From assembly GCA_028284905.1 (NCBI GenBank), contig JANQQU010000086.1, positions 1-64,000 on the forward strand: a DNA stretch of 64,000 nt, given 5' to 3'. A model generated the notes under the pieces. It was not told the DNA's origin and ran no database searches. It saw only the letters and a list, made by a program, of their open reading frames with translations. This stretch comes from Calditrichia bacterium (GTDB taxonomy: Bacteria; Calditrichota; Calditrichia; RBG-13-44-9; J075). This document shows positions 62,801 to 64,000 of this stretch, piece by piece. Made by a program: the position numbers and the translations under genes. Numbering within the stretch: the stretch's first letter is position 1; each line of letters begins with the position of its first letter.

Positions 62801-64000
62801 TGCCGGAATGCTCGCTTCCGCGCCGACCTTGGCATACCCATAGGCAAAATCCGGTTTTTGCAGACCAACATAATTTTCGAATGGTTCGATGGCAATTTGA
62901 GCGCGACCCGTGTTGGGTCGGCCTCCTTTTTCATAAACGCGCGCTTCCAACCGGGCACTGAGGGAGGAAGGCACATTTCGTAATGAAGGCAGTTGCCAGC
63001 TGATATTCGCATTACCGTTTAAATCCAGTTTGCCATCGTAGATCGTTTTTTCGATTTCGCGAAAGTCCATGGTCTGATTATCGAAAACGAAATTTCGATA
63101 TGCCGGGAAGGATTTCGGACGTTTTTGCAGCGTCAGGCGTACATCAGCATCGAGATTTGCGGCGGGATTGCCAAAAAGGTAATTACTTTGAAGCGTTGCA
63201 TTCAGTTGCCGATCGGCGGCGCTTAGCGGCGTTTTTTCCGGGGTGACATTCACTTTCAGGCGAAAGGGGACGACGGTTTCAATCTTCAGGTTGTGATAAA
63301 AGGTGCTGCTGCCAACCAGCACTTCTACCCGCCAGTTGCCGGTCGGATCGTCAATGCCGCTGGTGAAATTGAAGTTATAAAAACCGTTCTTGCCATCGGT
63401 TGTCGTTTGTTCAAACGCTTTCCGGTTTCGTGGATTGTAAATCTTCATAGTAACCGGATGAGCGTCCGGGAAGGAGTTCTCGTCATTGCGCGCAATGACG
63501 GAGAGATTCACCGCATCGCCGGGCCGGTAAACACCTCGTTCGCTGTAAATGAAGGCGCGGGTGCCGCCGGGGACATCGGAGACCCCTTCCGTATCAAATG
63601 TGGAAAGGTTCCAGGCCATCTCGCCCGGCTTAACGACGCTGCGTTGCCCATCTTTACTGGCCTCGACATAAAAGACATCTTCATCACCATCGACGGTAAA
63701 TGAGACATAGCCATCACCATCGGTGCGCTTGCTGTCGATTTCCTGATTCTGATATGTTTTCAGGGTAATGTTTACCCCACTGAGCGGCCGGGCGGTTTCG
63801 ATATCGGTGGTATAAATAATGTGCTCTTTATGAGCGCGTTTGTAAGTCAAGCCAATATCACTGACAGTCAGCGGCTTGTAAATATTCCCGTGGGCATAAA
63901 GATATCCGTGTGAGTACGGATTGGAATAGTAGTCTTCCCCATAATAATAGCGACTACGCCGTTCCTCAAACTCGGCCGGATCTCCGTACATCATATCTTC
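59831..64000 (-). CDS. Bacterial alpha-2-macroglobulin, N-terminal part outside window
   Basis: The frame is open to the window edge, so the true start lies beyond 64000 and the ATG of the ORF track is probably internal; about 1389 residues are seen. Features in order are MG-type beta domains with the conserved FIYSERGVYRPGDAVNLS, a bait-like central region, the macroglobulin segment VRVMVVNAQNSRYGKAEKTV, the thioester motif YPYGCIEQT (about two thirds along) and the alpha-helical thioester-domain barrel and receptor-like C-terminal domain. The intact Cys-x-x-Gln marks the trapping (YfhM-like) type, not the thioester-less YfaS type. These periplasmic proteins snare attacking proteases. The usual partner gene pbpC is not in view. 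Confidence 0.9.
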   Translation of the reverse strand, partial: EDMMYGDPAEFEERRSRYYYGEDYYSNPYSHGYLYAHGNIYKPLTVSDIGLTYKRAHKEHIIYTTDIETARPLSGVNITLKTYQNQEIDSKRTDGDGYVSFTVDGDEDVFYVEASKDGQRSVVKPGEMAWNLSTFDTEGVSDVPGGTRAFIYSERGVYRPGDAVNLSVIARNDENSFPDAHPVTMKIYNPRNRKAFEQTTTDGKNGFYNFNFTSGIDDPTGNWRVEVLVGSSTFYHNLKIETVVPFRLKVNVTPEKTPLSAADRQLNATLQSNYLFGNPAANLDADVRLTLQKRPKSFPAYRNFVFDNQTMDFREIEKTIYDGKLDLNGNANISWQLPSLRNVPSSLSARLEARVYEKGGRPNTGRAQIAIEPFENYVGLQKPDFAYGYAKVGAEASIPAILVDQEGRPVPGKSLNYRIYRGTYYWWWEYDNSRDYYLRFKSDASTELVSEGTVVSTATPQQIAFIPENRGTYFIEVQDGSSGHTAGIFMRAYPWGEGGGSKDAGVMALRSDKDSYLIGETVQVSFPAPQEGAILLSVEKGQKVLSSRWYSYSPGDEELTIPIPTTAEMAPTAYVSVSIIQPHAQTLNDRPIRMYGVVPINVENPATHQQMQITMPEQLRSGENFRIDLATTDRKPTQFTVAVVDEGLLDLTGFKTPDPWSHYFRKLRLGVQTFDLFADIIGANKGDVLNVFSIGGGIAEEYRQSQLDNDKKKRFKPVALFQGPTMTDDDGKASIEFTMPNYVGAVRVMVVNAQNSRYGKAEKTVPVKTELMVVPSLPRVIGPADQFTVPVTVFAMEEEIGDVDVSLALEGPLQTTTTQQTLNFEKVGEQDVLFQINANAAVGQAKITIRAESDAFSSFSETDISVRPSSPRIYDDEEKVVEPGKTITFKIPDRGIPGSNFAELSLRRRPSMNFGNRLMSLVRYPYGCIEQTTSSVFPQLYLTDMMRDDRFSNPREIQREVDRNINRAIKRLRRFQLPSGAFAYWPGNNDPSEWGTLYAGHFLIEAKKLGYSVPDDLYNSWMRYMQSKAMDTRPGLKSRAYGAYLLALAGDPAIGTMNLLRENSMSDMDNAEKWMLAGAYQLAGVNRTATQITRNLGMDVREYSEFSGTYGSTLRDKAIILEQLVVFENWGAADQLANELTTALSSRFWYSTQTSAFMMLSLGKYLKALEGNSETPPSMKGTITLPNGEKVPFDTEGRSFTLSINEGFGENLTLDLASSSNLARAFATLAWDGVPLRSDVQDEAKNLSLNVSWLNDDGQPISPADIQQGTTFWGHFSVKNPANIRIDEIALVQVLPSGWEIVNTRLSGEDRPGWMRNWRLNREEYVDIRDDRIMWFFDLRNWQRSYDFVVKLSAVTVGEFHLPPTVVEAMYNDDYKATKAGMDVKVSEK

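Overview
The window looks like chromosomal DNA from an aerobic bacterium of the Fibrobacteres-Chlorobi-Bacteroidetes (FCB) superphylum, most like a Calditrichota or KSB1-type lineage. This placement is inferred from four points. Secreted proteins end in 'NYPNPFNP...' FlgD-like type IX secretion sorting domains. There is an alternative complex III next to a pentaheme cytochrome. The haem-copper oxidase carries the A2-type 'YSHPAVY' signature. Bacterial alpha-2-macroglobulin and cohesin/dockerin-like surface proteins are present. No rRNA or tRNA was seen, so the lineage is not proven.

Layout. Bases 1-1494 are one complete IS481-family insertion sequence with perfect 28-bp terminal inverted repeats; the window starts exactly at its left tip. 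Bases 1523-21396 are all on the minus strand. Read in transcription order this block holds a four-gene operon (a cytochrome bd-superfamily subunit I without a quinol loop and three membrane or periplasmic c-type cytochrome proteins), a radical SAM/SPASM protein, an MFS transporter, a small protein of unknown function, a free-standing sigma-54 activator, a 1651-residue secreted protein, a universal stress protein fused to three PCP-reductase-like domains, an Mrp-type Fe-S carrier ATPase, a zinc-ribbon PCP-reductase-like protein and two small membrane proteins. The same short PCP_red-like domain occurs five times in three of these proteins.

From 22078 to 46791 the plus strand is a respiratory and central-metabolism region. 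It holds a HiPIP-like lipoprotein, a site-2 protease, SCO, cytochrome oxidase subunits I-III-IV-II and haem O synthase, then the lipoate island (lpdA, lipB, a two-lipoyl E2, lipA) and a three-subunit proton-translocating transhydrogenase. It ends with a bd-superfamily/cytochrome c fusion directly upstream of alternative complex III genes actA-B-C-D-F. No separate actE is present, and the fusion may supply its haem c.

From 47517 to 54229 a run of tightly spaced genes (CDP-alcohol phosphatidyltransferase with a DoxX-like tail, flippase-like membrane protein, RibD-C reductase, MDR dehydrogenase, PTPS-family enzyme with Glu in place of the catalytic Cys, family 4 glycosyltransferase, methyltransferase) looks like an undescribed small-molecule pathway, perhaps for a glycosylated and methylated pterin. 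A hydrolase-OsmC fusion, three secreted cohesin-like proteins and a truncated thioester alpha-2-macroglobulin fill the rest.

Intergenic DNA is unusually rich in palindromes: short oligonucleotide units arranged as long inverted repeats behind many genes, a 110-bp palindromic repeat and a 208-bp branched palindrome. All gene functions are read from protein motifs by eye; no database search was possible.
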